DNA of 64,000 bases. It comes from Sabellastarte sp. h YS-2021 (Eukaryota; Annelida; Polychaeta; Sabellida; Sabellidae). Below the pieces are notes generated by a model. The model saw nothing but the letters and a program-made list of their open reading frames with translations, ran no database searches and was not told the origin of the DNA. Of this stretch, positions 45,601-54,077 are shown in pieces; within the stretch, counting starts at the first letter, position 1, and each line of letters starts with the position of its first letter. The DNA lies in assembly GCA_964017235.1 (NCBI GenBank), contig OZ024933.1, positions 12,155,962-12,219,961 of the forward strand, read 5' to 3'. Position numbers and translations under genes: made by a program.

Positions 45601-48600
45601 CCAACTGAAAGGTGTCATATTCTTGTACCCCAGCTTTCTTGAAGAAAGTGATACCATTAAAAGGCTGGGAGGAAGGTGACAAACCATTGGACATCCTTAT
45701 GAAAGTCCTCAGTTAATTTTATGCGGTTGCTATGAGAATGCTTTCTGAACAGGGCTAATATGCGATTTATGGAGATCCTGGCAGGGGCAATTCACTTGTG
45801 GAAATATAATAATTTGCATAGCAAGGACTGGAATATCCTTCTACTCAAAAATGCATTCCTGAAAGATATCCTTAAGTTTGCATTTGTCAATACTGAGGGT
45901 GCCAGAGTCTATGTCAATAGTGATGCCCAGACAGGTGAAGGTCTGAGATGGAGGGGTCTTCTTATCCAGGTTCATGGGCAGACCAAGTTCTGTGATAAGG
46001 TCAGTCAGAATATCAAAAGTTTTGTCAGCAACGTTCCTAGGTGAAACCATAATCAGGTCATCTACATATGGGAAGATTTTACGGTTGTGTTTGCCCATAA
46101 TGTGGGCGATGGCGATGGCGATCATCTGGAACGCTTACGTGTCACTAGCCCACCCAAATGCGATCACTGGATCAATATATCACTGGCATGCCCATGTGAT
46201 GCCCACCTTGACTGCATCCACAGGGGCAGCCCTAAGATTGCGAAAATCTTGTGCAATGTCAATCTTACAGAGTGCAGAATCATTGGGAATGCTAAGAAGT
46301 TCTTGTACTATGTCATCTATTTTTTGGAAATCTCAATGTGAATGGTCTATGGTAAAAAATATTCCTGGTAATCTAAACATTTACAGAAGCCCCAACCGGG
46401 TATGATAAGTTAACAATGACCCTTCTCTTATCATTATCCTTAGGATGAGTTAAGATGGGGAGCAGTGGTAATGTCCAGAATGAACCTCTGGGACTGACCC
46501 TAACATAGCTCCCAATGCTACTTCTTTGTTAATGTAATCTTCAACGGCCTGTGGATATTGAGCAGCTGATGGGTGATTATGAACCTTAGTGTTGTTTAAC
46601 TGCTCAGGGTGACTAAGTGACAGAGGGAAGCCAAATCCTAAGTCTTGAGTGAGGATTTTATCAGGGTAATCTTTGAAATAATTAGCCCATGCTTGATGAT
46701 TCAGATTCGAGACCAGAGGGATTCTGGCGCCCCTGTAGTTGGGAATACCCGTGGCCCTTATAATATTAGCAGCCTGAATACATTCCTCAACTGTGGATTT
46801 TCTAATAGGGGCCTTATCTGGGTCTAAAAATTAAAAATCAGCTTGACCATGGTTCAAAATTTCCATTGTCATATCAGGGAAGAGGAAGTCATAATTAACT
46901 GTAGTAGCTTCTGCAGCATCAGTATCTACAATGTCGGCAATGACGGTGGAAATGGTGTTAGTGTGTGTATTAGTATCTTTATTAGTGTCTTCATATGTCT
47001 CATATACCTCAAGGTCCTTCTGACCTGCAATATCAGCATCTTGAATTTGTATTAGATGCTGGACTAAATGATCCAAATTCTCATTATAAGACATATTAAA
47101 TCTTCTTCTGGTATATTGTTCTTTTGAATAATCATTATATGCGTGCTTGGCTTCCACAACCTAACTTTCAGTAATTAATGAATATTTACAAATATGTAGA
47201 TGTAATATTTCCAAAAAATCAACTTCCAGGTGTCCTACCTGATCTTTACAAACAATCAAGGCAAGGGTGGGGCCAAAATGGTCACTTGCAGATAATAGAA
47301 CCATTTGTGGTCTGGGTTATATAACCCATGCAAGTAAACTAGCCTGGTATTGTCAGAAACATGACCCCAATTTCTGAAAAAATCCACCCTGTCAAATGCA
47401 TCCAACCCATAACAACTTTGACCAACATTATTCACACTGTGACCATTGGTAGCCCCGACCCTACCAAACACATCATGATTGCATGTGTGCTTTCATGATT
47501 GTAAATGCGCTGACATGGTAGTACGACCCATAATACATTCATACTATACAGGGCCCCTGCCAGAGCCACACAAGCTGATGCTACTATTATGTGATTGTAT
47601 CATGGACCCTACATTAGGCAAATCTGAGAGACTACTGCCACAATCGTGACCAATGGTAACACAACCATCAATTCCTGCATCACACCAAATGCTAAATGTT
47701 TCGCCTAAACCTTGTGCTAGAGCATGTGTGACAGTGGCCTTAGGCAAATCCAAAACAGGAGAACACCTAATACATCCTGTGTTTACAACTTCAGGTTCGT
47801 TATAAATTACTCTGTACAGAATATACAACTTTACCACATTTCACACTCCCATCCCCCCTTCCTTGGTCTGTACAAGACCCTGACACCCGACCCCCAAGTG
47901 GTAGATTACACGCCTATTTATTGTCAATTTTTCTTGTGATCTCATTTTAAAATTACATTTCATTTCTGAGTGACTTGCTTGCCTACCCTGCCTGGAACAA
48001 AAAGCACAATTATGTCTGTAGTTACCATGACTGGACTCATGAGAGCATGAGCCCTCATTAAAGAATTTGCAAAGTTTCTTTTGATGGTTGTCTTCTGCTG
48101 TGTTGAGTTATTATTTGTTGCCAAGGTGGCATTTGCCATGACAATTTTGGAGGCGCTCAATCTATTGAGCACCCATTGAGTGGCATCCCATCATCTGCCA
48201 CAGCAGGTTCGTAACATGGCCTTGCTATACACACACAAGCATGTAATTTGGTAAATACTTTGAAACTACTTTAACATATATACATATTTGCGTACCATTT
48301 CTAGGTGGGGGAAGTAATTTAACATATATACATATTTGCGTACCATTTCTAGGTGGGGGAAGTAATTTTAGATTATTATCTGTTTATCAATGCACCAATT
48401 TGCATCCATTACATACATTCTCATTTTTTTCTTCATTTGCCATCCTCTATCCTTAGCTGCATCCTCCAACATTAAAAATAACAATCAGCAGCTCAGGTCA
48501 AAGGTCAAAGTTTGGCATTTACATCTTGTTCAACAACCAGGGTGATTTTTGGTACAGGTCTTCAGCATTGCCACTCGAGGGTATCAAACCCAGAGATGAC

Positions 48601-50951
48601 AACCTGTGATTAGATGCCAAACTTGCTAACCACTGGGTCACTGAGGACCTATCAGCATCTCAGACACAATGGTTATATATTTACATATGTTTATTTATTT
48701 GTTTGGGGTTTTACGTCGCTTTCAACACTGTACAGGTCATATCACGACGGGTAGTTGGAAGGGCAGAGGAAACCAGTACATAGAGTTCGTTAGGGTTGTG
48801 TACTGTAAACTGCCGACCAATGGCAAGCAACTACCAGCTTTCCCACTTAAGGCCATTATGGGGGATCGAACCCCCGACCTCAGAGGTGGGAGGTGAGAGT
48901 GTTACCACTCTGCCACCGTGGTCCCAATATATTTACATATGAATTTTTGTGACAGATAAATGTTGATGAATTCAGTAGTGCTCAATTTTGAACAAACATG
49001 CGATAAATATTAACAGAATGAAGAAAATTGATGAAAAAATTAAGTGAAATAAAATCTACATTGCCTGTTATCAAGAGCCATAAAGTTACAATTTTGAATT
49101 GCCTTTCATAAATTACCTTTGAGAAATTCCCCTCACGTGTATAGAACCATTTATGATATCATAAGGAAAACTAAATTGTTGAATATACATTATGTGTATG
49201 GAAACATACTCTTAGTTTCAAGTCTGAAGTAACGTTTTGGTCTATATTTCAGCCACTAACCACAACTGGCCAATCATTGTTGGAGCTGTAATTGGCGTTT
49301 TAATTATTGTGGTTATTATAGTCAGTGCCTTAGTTCTACTTCGAAAAAGGAGTCGTAAGTTTCATATTTATTCTAATTACATGTGCTCTTTTTCCAAATG
49401 TTAGAATTTTTCATGAGTAGGTTAATAATATTAAAGTTTATCTTCTACATTTATTAAGCATAAACAATATGTAGATACACTTTTTCGAAACATGTGTTAA
49501 TGTATAAACTTTATTTGGTTAAAAATAGTATGTTGAGTATGTTATGTTAAAAAGTTCTTGTATTGTAAGCCTTTTAGCTAACAATTATAAAACACCAAAC
49601 ATTTACAATTATTTTTCAATTCATATGCTTAATAAAACCCCTTTCATATTGATGCAGAGCTTTGAATATTGGAATCGTTGGTTATCATATTTGTACTAAG
49701 TTTCCAGCATCCCACCATACTGAAACTATTGTCATAGATCTGAAACATACTACTCACCTACTCAAGTCTAATCTAATGACATTTCTGTTTTATGATATGT
49801 CTCTTGATAAGATACTTAATTTTTTAGAAATTATTTTGTTGCATGTTAGTTCTAAAAAGCTTTTGCAGTTTATAGCTGCATCAATACTCTTATGACTGGT
49901 TAAATGTTGCTTGCATGTAACACTTAAATTGAGATATTTATTACTGACCTATATTTTTCTTCACCTATGTGGTGCCTCTTTGGTGTCAGGACTGTTATCA
50001 GTGGCTGCCTTGCGCCCATTGTGCCACTCTCGAGTATTACTATACACAGAAATATTTAAAATAAAAGAAATATTAATTACCTCCTTATTCTTGTACCTGA
50101 AGATAAATTATTTCCAAGGAACTTTTCCGCAGTTGGCAAAAAGCCAAAATAAATGGGCCAAATAGTGTCTGCTACAATGAAAGAAAATTTGTGGAAAACT
50201 TTTATTCATTGTTAGCCATTAATAAAACTGATCCTTGGTCATTCGCAAAAGCCATATAATTGTCTTCTATATTTTGGATAGTTATGAATATAAGCCTTTT
50301 CCTTCAATATCTACATGCATATTAATGGAATATTAATATTATACAAAGGTGTGCTTTATCTCTATTCATTGGGTATAAGACATGTTTGCAAATGCATGGT
50401 CTTGACTATCTTGGACTTTGCTTCAGTATTTTGATTATAAACATGATGGTTTAAATTTATCTCATGAAGTTTTCAAAGTACGTCTTTGCAATTTGAGATG
50501 TATATTGACAATATCGAAGATCGGGCTAAATTTCCTGTTTCATTCAGTCAACTTATCTACCTTCAGTAGTGGAGGACATTTTCAAAGTATGTCTTTGCAA
50601 TTTGAGATGTATATTGACAATATTGAAGATCAGACTAAATTCCCTGTTTCATTCAGTCAACATGTTATATTTACAACCATTATCTCGCAGGACTTTTCCC
50701 ATTTTTGGGTCTTTCTTTGTCCTGCTTTGTGCTACTAGTGTTAGTGATGATTTGTGCTTGCTTATGTTATCAATCTGTATACTCTGTGGAGTTTTGTAAC
50801 TCTGTTATTTTGCTTAGAAACGCTTTACAACTGAAAAAAATAATGTAATAATTACAAACATCTCCGCATTGCTGAATAACTATATTTCCTTTGAATAGAC
50901 AGGAAAGTAGAAGACAACAACAACTGTGACAATGAAGCTGTTGATGCTTGA
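30629..50951 (+). CDS. Two-Ig-domain single-pass membrane receptor (seven coding exons)
   Basis: Joining 30629-30665, 31679-31806, 33665-33908, 34065-34253, 43593-43751, 49253-49354 and 50899-50951 gives 912 nt, 303 residues, with GT..AG junctions throughout. All introns are phase 1 except intron 2 (phase 0), as usual for Ig genes. Layout: signal peptide 1-16; V-like domain about 17-136; second Ig-like domain about 137-245 (C176, W183, C220); transmembrane helix about 258-282; stop-transfer RKRS; 17-residue tail without an evident ITAM or ITIM. N-glycosylation sequons occur in NGS, NWT, NNTT and NLT. The build resembles small CD2/SLAM-like or other adhesion/immune receptors. The family is not identified, and the ligand is unknown. 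Introns 2, 4 and 5 are full of transposons. Confidence 0.8.
31233..31383 (+). mobile_element. tRNA-derived SINE, family B (intron 2 starts downstream; lies in intron 1)
   Basis: Head TCAGTGGCCTAGTGGGTTAA, box-B-like GCAGGTTTAACTCCC, body CTGTCTCAATATGACCCTG and GAACAGGACATAAAACCCCC. The most complete family B copy here. Confidence 0.8.
31679..31806 (+). CDS. Ig-receptor exon 2 (first half of V-like domain)
   Basis: Acceptor TTTTTTGGCAG, donor CAAGTAAGA. It encodes GLVCQLEIRGSYTTTFQC and the rest of the B-C strand region through LEYDYGYSYSQ. F-x-C fits the B-strand cysteine of an Ig fold. Ends in phase 0. Confidence 0.8.
32315..32455 (+). mobile_element. tRNA-derived SINE (family A), internally shortened, with target duplication
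   Basis: A full tRNA-like head (GGGGCCACGGTGGCAGAGTG; GGTTCGATCCCC), then the body breaks off at CAGTTTACAGTAC and goes directly to AAATAAATAAATAAA. A perfect 14-bp duplication, AAAATCTACATATA, lies at 32301-32314 and 32456-32469. It sits in intron 2 of the receptor gene. Confidence 0.9.
32585..33440. mobile_element. MITE-like element with GTTTAAAATACCCGT ends (copy 2)
   Basis: The same ends and interior as 4479-5391. TATA lies on both sides (32581-32584 and 33441-33444), a possible target duplication. It lacks the SINE of copy 1 but carries a different one. Intron 2 of the receptor gene. Confidence 0.75.
33101..33306 (+). mobile_element. tRNA-derived SINE (family A variant) with target duplication
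   Basis: Head GGGGGCTCGGTGGTGTAGTG, box B GGTTCGAATC, body GTAGTTACTTGCTGATGG and ending CTTGAAACAAATAAAAAAA. A perfect 13-bp duplication, TTATCAGTTTTGA, lies at 33088-33100 and 33307-33319. Inserted in MITE copy 2. Confidence 0.9.
33665..33908 (+). CDS. Ig-receptor exon 3 (second half of V-like domain)
   Basis: Acceptor CATCTAG (CTACAG six bases on is an in-frame alternative), donor G|GTTAGT. It encodes GKAFVKDENHRLKFYNWT and ITLTIPQINNTTDLGKYEGE, the L-x-I...D-x-G-x-Y pattern of strands E-F. Where Y-x-C is expected there is YEG, so the canonical second cysteine is absent; the exon has no cysteine. Confidence 0.8.
34065..34253 (+). CDS. Ig-receptor exon 4 (first half of second Ig domain)
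   Basis: Acceptor TTTAATAG, donor CAGGTAATA. It encodes DPPTVVNLTTSGGPESVKLW, then SYTTITC and MITWLSETRG, giving the first Cys and the core Trp. Phase 1 on both sides, 189 nt. Confidence 0.8.
34752..36039 (+). pseudogene. E3: Gag-like protein, broken
   Basis: The start MDMDARYNLRSQRRTQK, at about 34767, is in one frame; a +1 shift near 34890-34920 leads into the main frame. That frame has a coiled coil (SINRQILAQLSTIGDRLTTL), the capsid-like block (RVKWPHEYVLSGQKKDRISY, AQDFSWSSAKASHAVLL, RMEQGEIGGW) and the zinc module start CVYFNKDAC. A TAA at 35925-35927 follows; the same frame then gives YRHVSAACWELDGKVYGHSQ, with the first Cys of the CCHC module replaced by Ser. It is homologous to the E1, E2 and E4 gags. 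Confidence 0.8.
36145..37789 (+). pseudogene. E3: reverse transcriptase, inactive
   Basis: The first frame runs to 37296 and includes RQSGVPNFLGLRIPVKTQLN, HVSPFMTREKNGSDKRRTII and DLSWPKGLSVNDGV. At about 37268 roughly 30 bases are missing: GPAA is followed, in the next frame, by HIRIDPGDIDLLGL, so motif A (D-x-S-R-A-F) with the first catalytic Asp is deleted. The second part has SLPFGCRFGSFFFSKASDP and motif C as YINDFL (37448-37459), where YIDD is expected. It ends with INPPSTEVTCLGIVFNTVQ. Loss at two catalytic positions and the frameshift make it dead. Confidence 0.85.
37774..38367 (+). pseudogene. E3: RNase H domain, well preserved
   Basis: 197 open codons overlap the RT end by 16 bases in another frame. 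Catalytic residues are visible: Asp in IAYLDASLTGLGG, Glu in IVHLEMINVLVAL, Asp in RLYCDNQAVVHVL, and the C-terminal HISGAQNLVADLLCRW (LLSRW in relatives, here Cys for Ser). The domain itself may be undamaged, but it cannot be made as part of an active RT. Confidence 0.8.
38357..39349 (+). pseudogene. E3: tyrosine recombinase, broken
   Basis: The N-terminal piece starts at 38357 (RLWSAFRPATLAYYHRMFRD) and stops at 38590. The overlapping frame from 38425 carries SNIANYITAIRSLMILYGVN, the first catalytic Arg in FSFLRISNILPHS (codon 38830-38832) and the Lys strand VVIIFKWSKTLQD. It reaches His at 39181 (TFHDF), where a frameshift moves the reading to RGGATWVFRHGVNVQDIQAQ and GIWSNQCVWRYIQS with the Tyr at 39281-39283. 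All catalytic residues exist but in three frames. Confidence 0.85.
39379..39828. repeat. E3: duplicated 3' segment, first copy (B1-like)
   Basis: Begins GGGTGTTTTTTCACCATG just after the YR gene and ends TTGGGTTATTCTTGTCTTGG. About 95% similar by eye to 42387-42879; the second copy has ~45 extra bases (around 42567-42611). Confidence 0.85.
40025..40905 (+). mobile_element. CR1/L2-like LINE, 5'-truncated, inserted in E3
   Basis: The frame to 40750 encodes the end of LINE ORF2: SVRNLGVWFDADFSFSEHIK, VLAANALVSSRLDYCNSLF, QNTLARIVTNHRKYAHVTPI, LQKLHWLPVKYR, FAFDAPKIWNDLPQDVRSAT, SFRKKLKTYLFAKAYPP. A 3' UTR ends GCGCTATAAAAGTCCACATT with an (ATTAG)n tail. This portion is intact in frame, so the insertion is probably recent. 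It splits the stretch between the two B-like repeats. No target duplication recognised. Confidence 0.85.
40906..42386. other. Unassigned 1.5 kb between the LINE tail and the second B-like repeat
   Basis: Unusually G/C- and T/G-rich for the window, with repeated short frames and words such as GACCTGG, CTGGCTG and TGGACTTGCC. No frame has a known domain. It may be part of the E3 A2-B2 region, another insertion, or host DNA. Confidence 0.35.
42387..42879. repeat. E3: duplicated 3' segment, second copy (B2-like)
   Basis: Direct copy of 39379-39828. Its end at GGGAATGT probably marks the right terminus of E3. Confidence 0.8.
42880..43592. other. Rest of intron 4, with CCAACGTTGG-type palindromes
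   Basis: 42890-42960 contains GACGTTGGGCCAACTTC, GCCAACGTTGGACCGACGG and TGCCAACGTTGGACTAACG, short inverted repeats. A related GCCAACGTTGAGCCAAC lies near 34541, left of E3, so E3 may have landed in a palindromic MITE. The remainder is AT-rich. Confidence 0.4.
43593..43751 (+). CDS. Ig-receptor exon 5 (second half of second Ig domain)
   Basis: Acceptor TTTACTTCAG, donor G|GTAAGG, 159 nt, phase 1-1. It encodes DEREATSQLTLKESEMTAGE followed by C-M-A-V-D-V-Y. The L-x-L and G-E-C-x-A pattern matches E-F strands and the second Cys. It joins exon 4 in frame across 9.3 kb holding element E3. Confidence 0.8.
44166..45148 (-). pseudogene. E4: tyrosine recombinase, broken
   Basis: 45148-44720 is the N-terminal domain (RPSTDKAQELHFRTFLSYML; FLEYLYQPSLSTKVIKNYHS). 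A frame change then gives FGYLRISNVAPHS (catalytic Arg) and LLIKWTKTLHD (Lys strand), with two stops. The C-terminus (44393-44178) has GHGFHTFCRSGTTFAFDNNV, where the HxxR Arg is Cys, then SLQNIMAHVLGRSSAIWLYL with the Tyr. It lies at the 3' end of E4. Confidence 0.8.
45155..45700 (-). pseudogene. E4: RNase H domain
   Basis: All expected residues are visible: DTFQLDASLTGLGA (Asp), LTIVHLEILKIVIAL (Glu), KMFCDNKAVVQVV (Asp) and HIACKHNIIADFLSRL. One in-frame stop follows the first motif (about 45570). It ends shortly before the YR frame. Confidence 0.8.
45841..46820 (-). pseudogene. E4: reverse transcriptase, broken but with catalytic residues
   Basis: The first part reads STVEECIQAANIIRATGIPN, YRGARIPLVSNLNHQAWANY and FGFPLSLSHPEQLN, matching the RT N-terminal extension of E3. 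After a stop and frame changes come KRRVIVNLSYPVGASVN, motif A as ALCKIDIAQDFRNLRA (Asp present) and motif C as KIFPYVDDLIMVSP, then PPSQTFTCLGITIDIDSGTL. Several stops lie between motifs A and C (about 46130-46230). Confidence 0.8.
46831..47950 (-). pseudogene. E4: gag-RT linker remnant
   Basis: Frames at 47837-47544, 47471-47256 and 47157-46831 cover the region. The last is acidic and Thr/Asn/Asp-rich (EVYETYEDTNKDTNTHTNTI). No domain recognised, and no clear match to the E1 linker beyond DNA next to the gag end. Confidence 0.4.
47948..48083 (-). pseudogene. E4: gag zinc modules
   Basis: The minus strand encodes KKLCKFFNEGSCSHESSHGN then YRHNCAFCSRQGRQASHSEM and KCNFK: Cx7CxHx3H followed by CxxCx8Hx4C, nearly residue for residue the modules of E1 gag. 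The gag upstream of this is no longer readable. Confidence 0.8.
48273..48368. repeat. 48-bp tandem duplication
   Basis: Two units beginning AACATATATACATATTTGCG and ending GTGGGGGAAGTAATTT, almost identical. Confidence 0.9.
48490..48655 (-). mobile_element. tRNA-derived SINE, family B
   Basis: The complement shows AGTGACCCAGTGGTTAGCAA, GTTTGGCATCTAATCACAGG, GGTTTGATACCC (box B) and CTGGTTGTTGAACAAGATGT. Intron 5 of the receptor gene. Confidence 0.75.
48690..48926 (-). mobile_element. tRNA-derived SINE (family A) with target duplication
   Basis: Reverse orientation, full length. A perfect 15-bp duplication, ATATATTTACATATG, lies at 48675-48689 and 48927-48941. Intron 5. Confidence 0.9.
49253..49354 (+). 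CDS. Ig-receptor exon 6 (transmembrane segment)
   Basis: Acceptor TATATTTCAG, donor AGTCGTAAGT, 102 nt, phase 1-1. It encodes NHNWPIIVGAVIGVLIIVVI and then IVSALVLLRKRS: one hydrophobic helix followed by a basic stop-transfer stretch. Confidence 0.85.
49355..50469. other. Intron 6, no element recognised
   Basis: AT-rich. Short frames only, none with a domain. Confidence 0.4.
50470..50661. repeat. ~109-bp tandem duplication in intron 6
   Basis: Two units share TTTCAAAGTA, GTCTTTGCAATTTGAGATG and CCTGTTTCATTCAGTCAAC. The spacer phrase CTTATCTACCTTCAGTAGTG recurs at about 51127, just past the polyadenylation signal. Confidence 0.85.
50899..50951 (+). CDS. Ig-receptor exon 7 (cytoplasmic tail and stop)
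   Basis: Acceptor TTTGAATAG. In phase 1 it encodes HRKVEDNNNCDNEAVDA then TGA at 50949-50951. A short acidic tail. Confidence 0.7.
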
Positions 50952-51118
50952 ATGGGGCCTATATTTAACAGGTACAAGAACTTTTTCCCCAGCCTTTTTC
51001 AAGTAGAAATAATTGAAGTGAGGGAAACTGTTAGTACCCGGTATATGTAATAACTTGCTGTGCAAATTGACTATTACCTATGCCACACTTCTTCCTTCTT
51101 TTGTCAAGAGGTATAGCC

Positions 51119-51124
51119 AATAAA
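51119..51124 (+). terminator. Candidate polyadenylation signal of the Ig-receptor gene
   Basis: AATAAA, 168 bases after the TGA, with T/G-rich sequence downstream. A second AATAAA at 53644 would require a longer or spliced 3' UTR. Confidence 0.5.
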
Positions 51125-51436
51125 GACTTATCTACCTTCAGTAGTGGATCTTTGTGGTGCAGTCTGCTTGGTCCAAGTTTTAGTAAGATGGGTTCAGTGC
51201 AATTTGTTGAGATTTAAATTCATCTAAGACGTTTCTGACACAACACAGAACATAATTTGTGGCCGCTATTACCTATTTAAAAATATTTGAACAACCTTCT
51301 GCTAGATCTCGATGCTCAACTAAACTCTACTCACTGGAGAGGTGAAGGGACTAGGGTAGCTATATGGGAATGCACAGGACCGCTAGCTGCTGCCTGCCAA
51401 CTACAAGGTCCCTTTTGGGGCAAAAAGGAAAAAAAG

Positions 51437-51625
51437 GGCGGGGCACGGTGGTGCAGTGGTAACATATGCTGCCCACCTCTGATGGGTTAAAATCCCAAAC
51501 CTTATGTGGGAAAGTTGGTAGTTGGTTACCGATGGTCAGTAGTTTACAGAACAGAACTTTGACCAACTGTATGTACTGGTTTCCTGTGGCCACAAAACTA
51601 CCCTACTGCCGGGGAGCAGTAAATC
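51437..51625 (+). mobile_element. Diverged tRNA-derived SINE (family A-related)
   Basis: GGGCACGGTGGTGCAGTGGT head, then CTTATGTGGGAAAGTTGGTA, CAGTAGTTTACAGAAC and CCAACTGTATGTACTGGTTT. No clear duplication or tail. Confidence 0.75.
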
Positions 51626-52530
51626 TTCCTGCCAATTTTATTTAGATTAAGTACTCTTTGTACTACTGTATCAATACAATTTCACTTTGGCTTTTTATCT
51701 TAAACTTTTTGAATGAAAATATGAATGTTGTGCTATCAATTGTTTTACAGCTGTTCTGGTTTTAATTCCTTGAAGTTATGGCTGGAAGTTTTGAAAGATT
51801 TATAGGATGATGCACAAAAAATAACTAAAATCTGATAAATATAAACATTGTGACTGTGATTTCTTGCCATTGGATGCCTTGTCCATTCTCATGAACAAAC
51901 TAAACTTTAAACTCATTTAATTTAAGCCAAATATTGTTCCAAAAAGTACAAGTTTTAATAATATGATATCTCTGTCAATAAAGAGCAATGCCAATAAAAG
52001 TTTGATCTTTTGGATATGTCTTTGTAGATATACAATGTCTTGTCCTGCATAGTGTTTTACATGCATTCAAACTTGCTTGAAAGGGCAAATTACACAAAGA
52101 ACAATCGATAGTTGCAAAGGAAACCCAAGTGAATAAATTTAATCCACGGTGAAAGCAATTGTCAAATACTAATTTCCATGAACATTGCAAAAAATGTTTC
52201 ACTTTCATAAATGTAATATGAAACAAATGCATTCTTAGGGCATGTTCAAAATGTTCCATGTGGTTATATCATTGCACAGTATAATTTTGTTTCACAGGCT
52301 TAAATTATTATAGATAAATTGACCTTATGTGTGGCTAAGGTACATTTAGAAATGAACTTAAAACAAATAGCAATTGTACAGGTAATTTTTTTAAAAATCA
52401 TTTTGAAAAAAAGCTGACATCCGGAAAATACTGTCTGCATTGTGTCATCTGTGTCCAATCCAAGTACATGTGCTGTGGCTTATAAAGTCTGATGGAAACT
52501 ACTTCAACACAATACACATTCAACCAGAAA
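51626..52530. other. Unassigned AT-rich DNA downstream of the receptor gene
   Basis: No gene or element recognised. Confidence 0.4.
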
Positions 52531-52712
52531 CAGAGTGCCCTGGTGGTGCAGTGATAACACACTCCTCTTCCACCTCTGAGGTCGGCGGTTCAAACCCCAA
52601 ACCTTATGTGGGAAAAATGGCAATCAGTAGTTTACAGTGCAAAACCTTGACCAACTACCCGTCATGATATGACCTATGCAATGTGCAAAGGGACATTAAA
52701 ACCCAAATAGAT
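52531..52712 (+). mobile_element. Diverged tRNA-derived SINE (family A-related)
   Basis: Head GCCCTGGTGGTGCAGTGATA with box-B-like GGTTCAAACCCC, body shared with the 51.4-kb copy (CCAAACCTTATGTGGGAAA), end GACATTAAAACCCAAATAGA. Confidence 0.75.
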
Positions 52713-53804
52713 AAAAAAAACAGGCCAAGATGCTTTAAATATTCACATTCATCTTTAACTTGTATGGGCAGAACAGCGATGTGTGATTTACTTAATATCA
52801 GGATTCTGTTCGTTTCCAATCATTCACCTGCAAACAAGAAAAATGACGATAAAAACTTAATTGACAAATAATATGACATTTAGAAACTAGTGACTTTGAA
52901 AACAAGTGTTGAATATAACCCTCTTTACTTAGTTGATGTTCAAGATGTGTGGTTTCTTCCTGAGCTTAACATTTGTGTAAATCATATGATTTATGGGTTA
53001 ACATTACAAGTAGTTTAGAAATTAAGATTATATTATCAATTTTGAAATCATGATTACTTTGTGTTTCAATATCAGTATTATTAAAGTAATAAAGACAGCT
53101 ATACTGCGATATTAGGTACACAAAACTGACATAAATATAATAGAAACTGGATGTAAAACAAATTATGAAATAAACAATGATAAAAAGTATAATGCAAAAA
53201 TAATGCTGACGAATAAAATGTAGAGAATTGATAACTTGTAATTACAATACAATAAAATGCACTGCAATTTACAATTAAAATACCAACACCAAAATTTAGA
53301 GCGGTAGATTGATTGCTATTGAAATATTACTATATAAGCCCTTCCCTAAGGTACTCTGATGAAGTCTTATTTTACATCCCTTAAGAAGTATCTAAGATGG
53401 TGTACATGATTATATAGATTTGTCAAGTGCATTTGTCAAACTTATTATAACATAACCATATCTATATACACTCATAAAATAAATTCTTTATCTATATTTT
53501 CAGGTATGGCAACAAAGTGATAAATGTTATAAGAAGACCTTTGATTCTATAAAGTCTCACACACATCTTGATATCTTCTTCCCAGAGTGGACAGTTTTTG
53601 AATTGTATGTGTAGAACCATCCCGCTTGACCCAAATACTCCCTAATAAATCTGCTGCGTTGGTACATTTGAAACCAGCAACATATATTTTACGTGAATTC
53701 AATTGATCTTGTAAATTTTATTAGTTATAAAAAGAATCCAAAAGAAAATTATTATTATTGGCCCAGTTTACAAAAAATAAATATTTTCATAATTACTGAT
53801 AAAG
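52713..53804. other. Unassigned AT-rich DNA
   Basis: No gene recognised. 53505 has an acceptor-like TATATTTTCAG and 53644 an AATAAA, which could belong to an alternative 3' exon of the receptor gene; support is weak. Confidence 0.3.
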
Positions 53805-54022
53805 TGGGCCACGGTGGCAGAGTGGTAACAGTCTCGCCTCCCACCTCTGTGATTGGAGTCCAAATCCCGGCCCTTCCTCAAGTGATAAAGCTGCTAGCTG
53901 ATACATAGCGTTGACCAATTGTATGTACTGGTTTCCTCTGCCCACAAAAAAAACCTACCCACTGTGAGATGTCCTATACAATGCATTGAAAGCAACTGCT
54001 AAAACCCAAATAAATGTATGAA
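53805..54022 (+). mobile_element. tRNA-derived SINE (family A), diverged
   Basis: Head GTGGGCCACGGTGGCAGAGT, degraded box B (GAGTCCAAATCCC), body CCAATTGTATGTACTGGTTT, end GCTAAAACCCAAATAAATG. Confidence 0.8.
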
Positions 54023-54077
54023 ATATGGATTTGTTTTGTTAACCATTTTAGTGTAATGTACTATACACCCTGTGTTC

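Larger units (their letters stand above)
44160..48200 (-). mobile_element. E4: decayed YR (Ngaro-like) retrotransposon in intron 5
   Basis: Minus-strand order: gag zinc region (48.08-47.95 kb), linker (47.95-46.83 kb), RT (46.82-45.84 kb), RNase H (45.7-45.16 kb) and YR (45.15-44.17 kb). Its gag and YR motifs are closer to E1 than to E3 where comparable. It carries many stops. Terminal repeats were not found. Confidence 0.8.

Noticed and set aside
53506-53649. Acceptor-like site followed by AATAAA, a possible last exon of the receptor
   Set aside because: A nearer AATAAA at 51119 fits better and no donor after the stop codon is convincing; kept only as an alternative.
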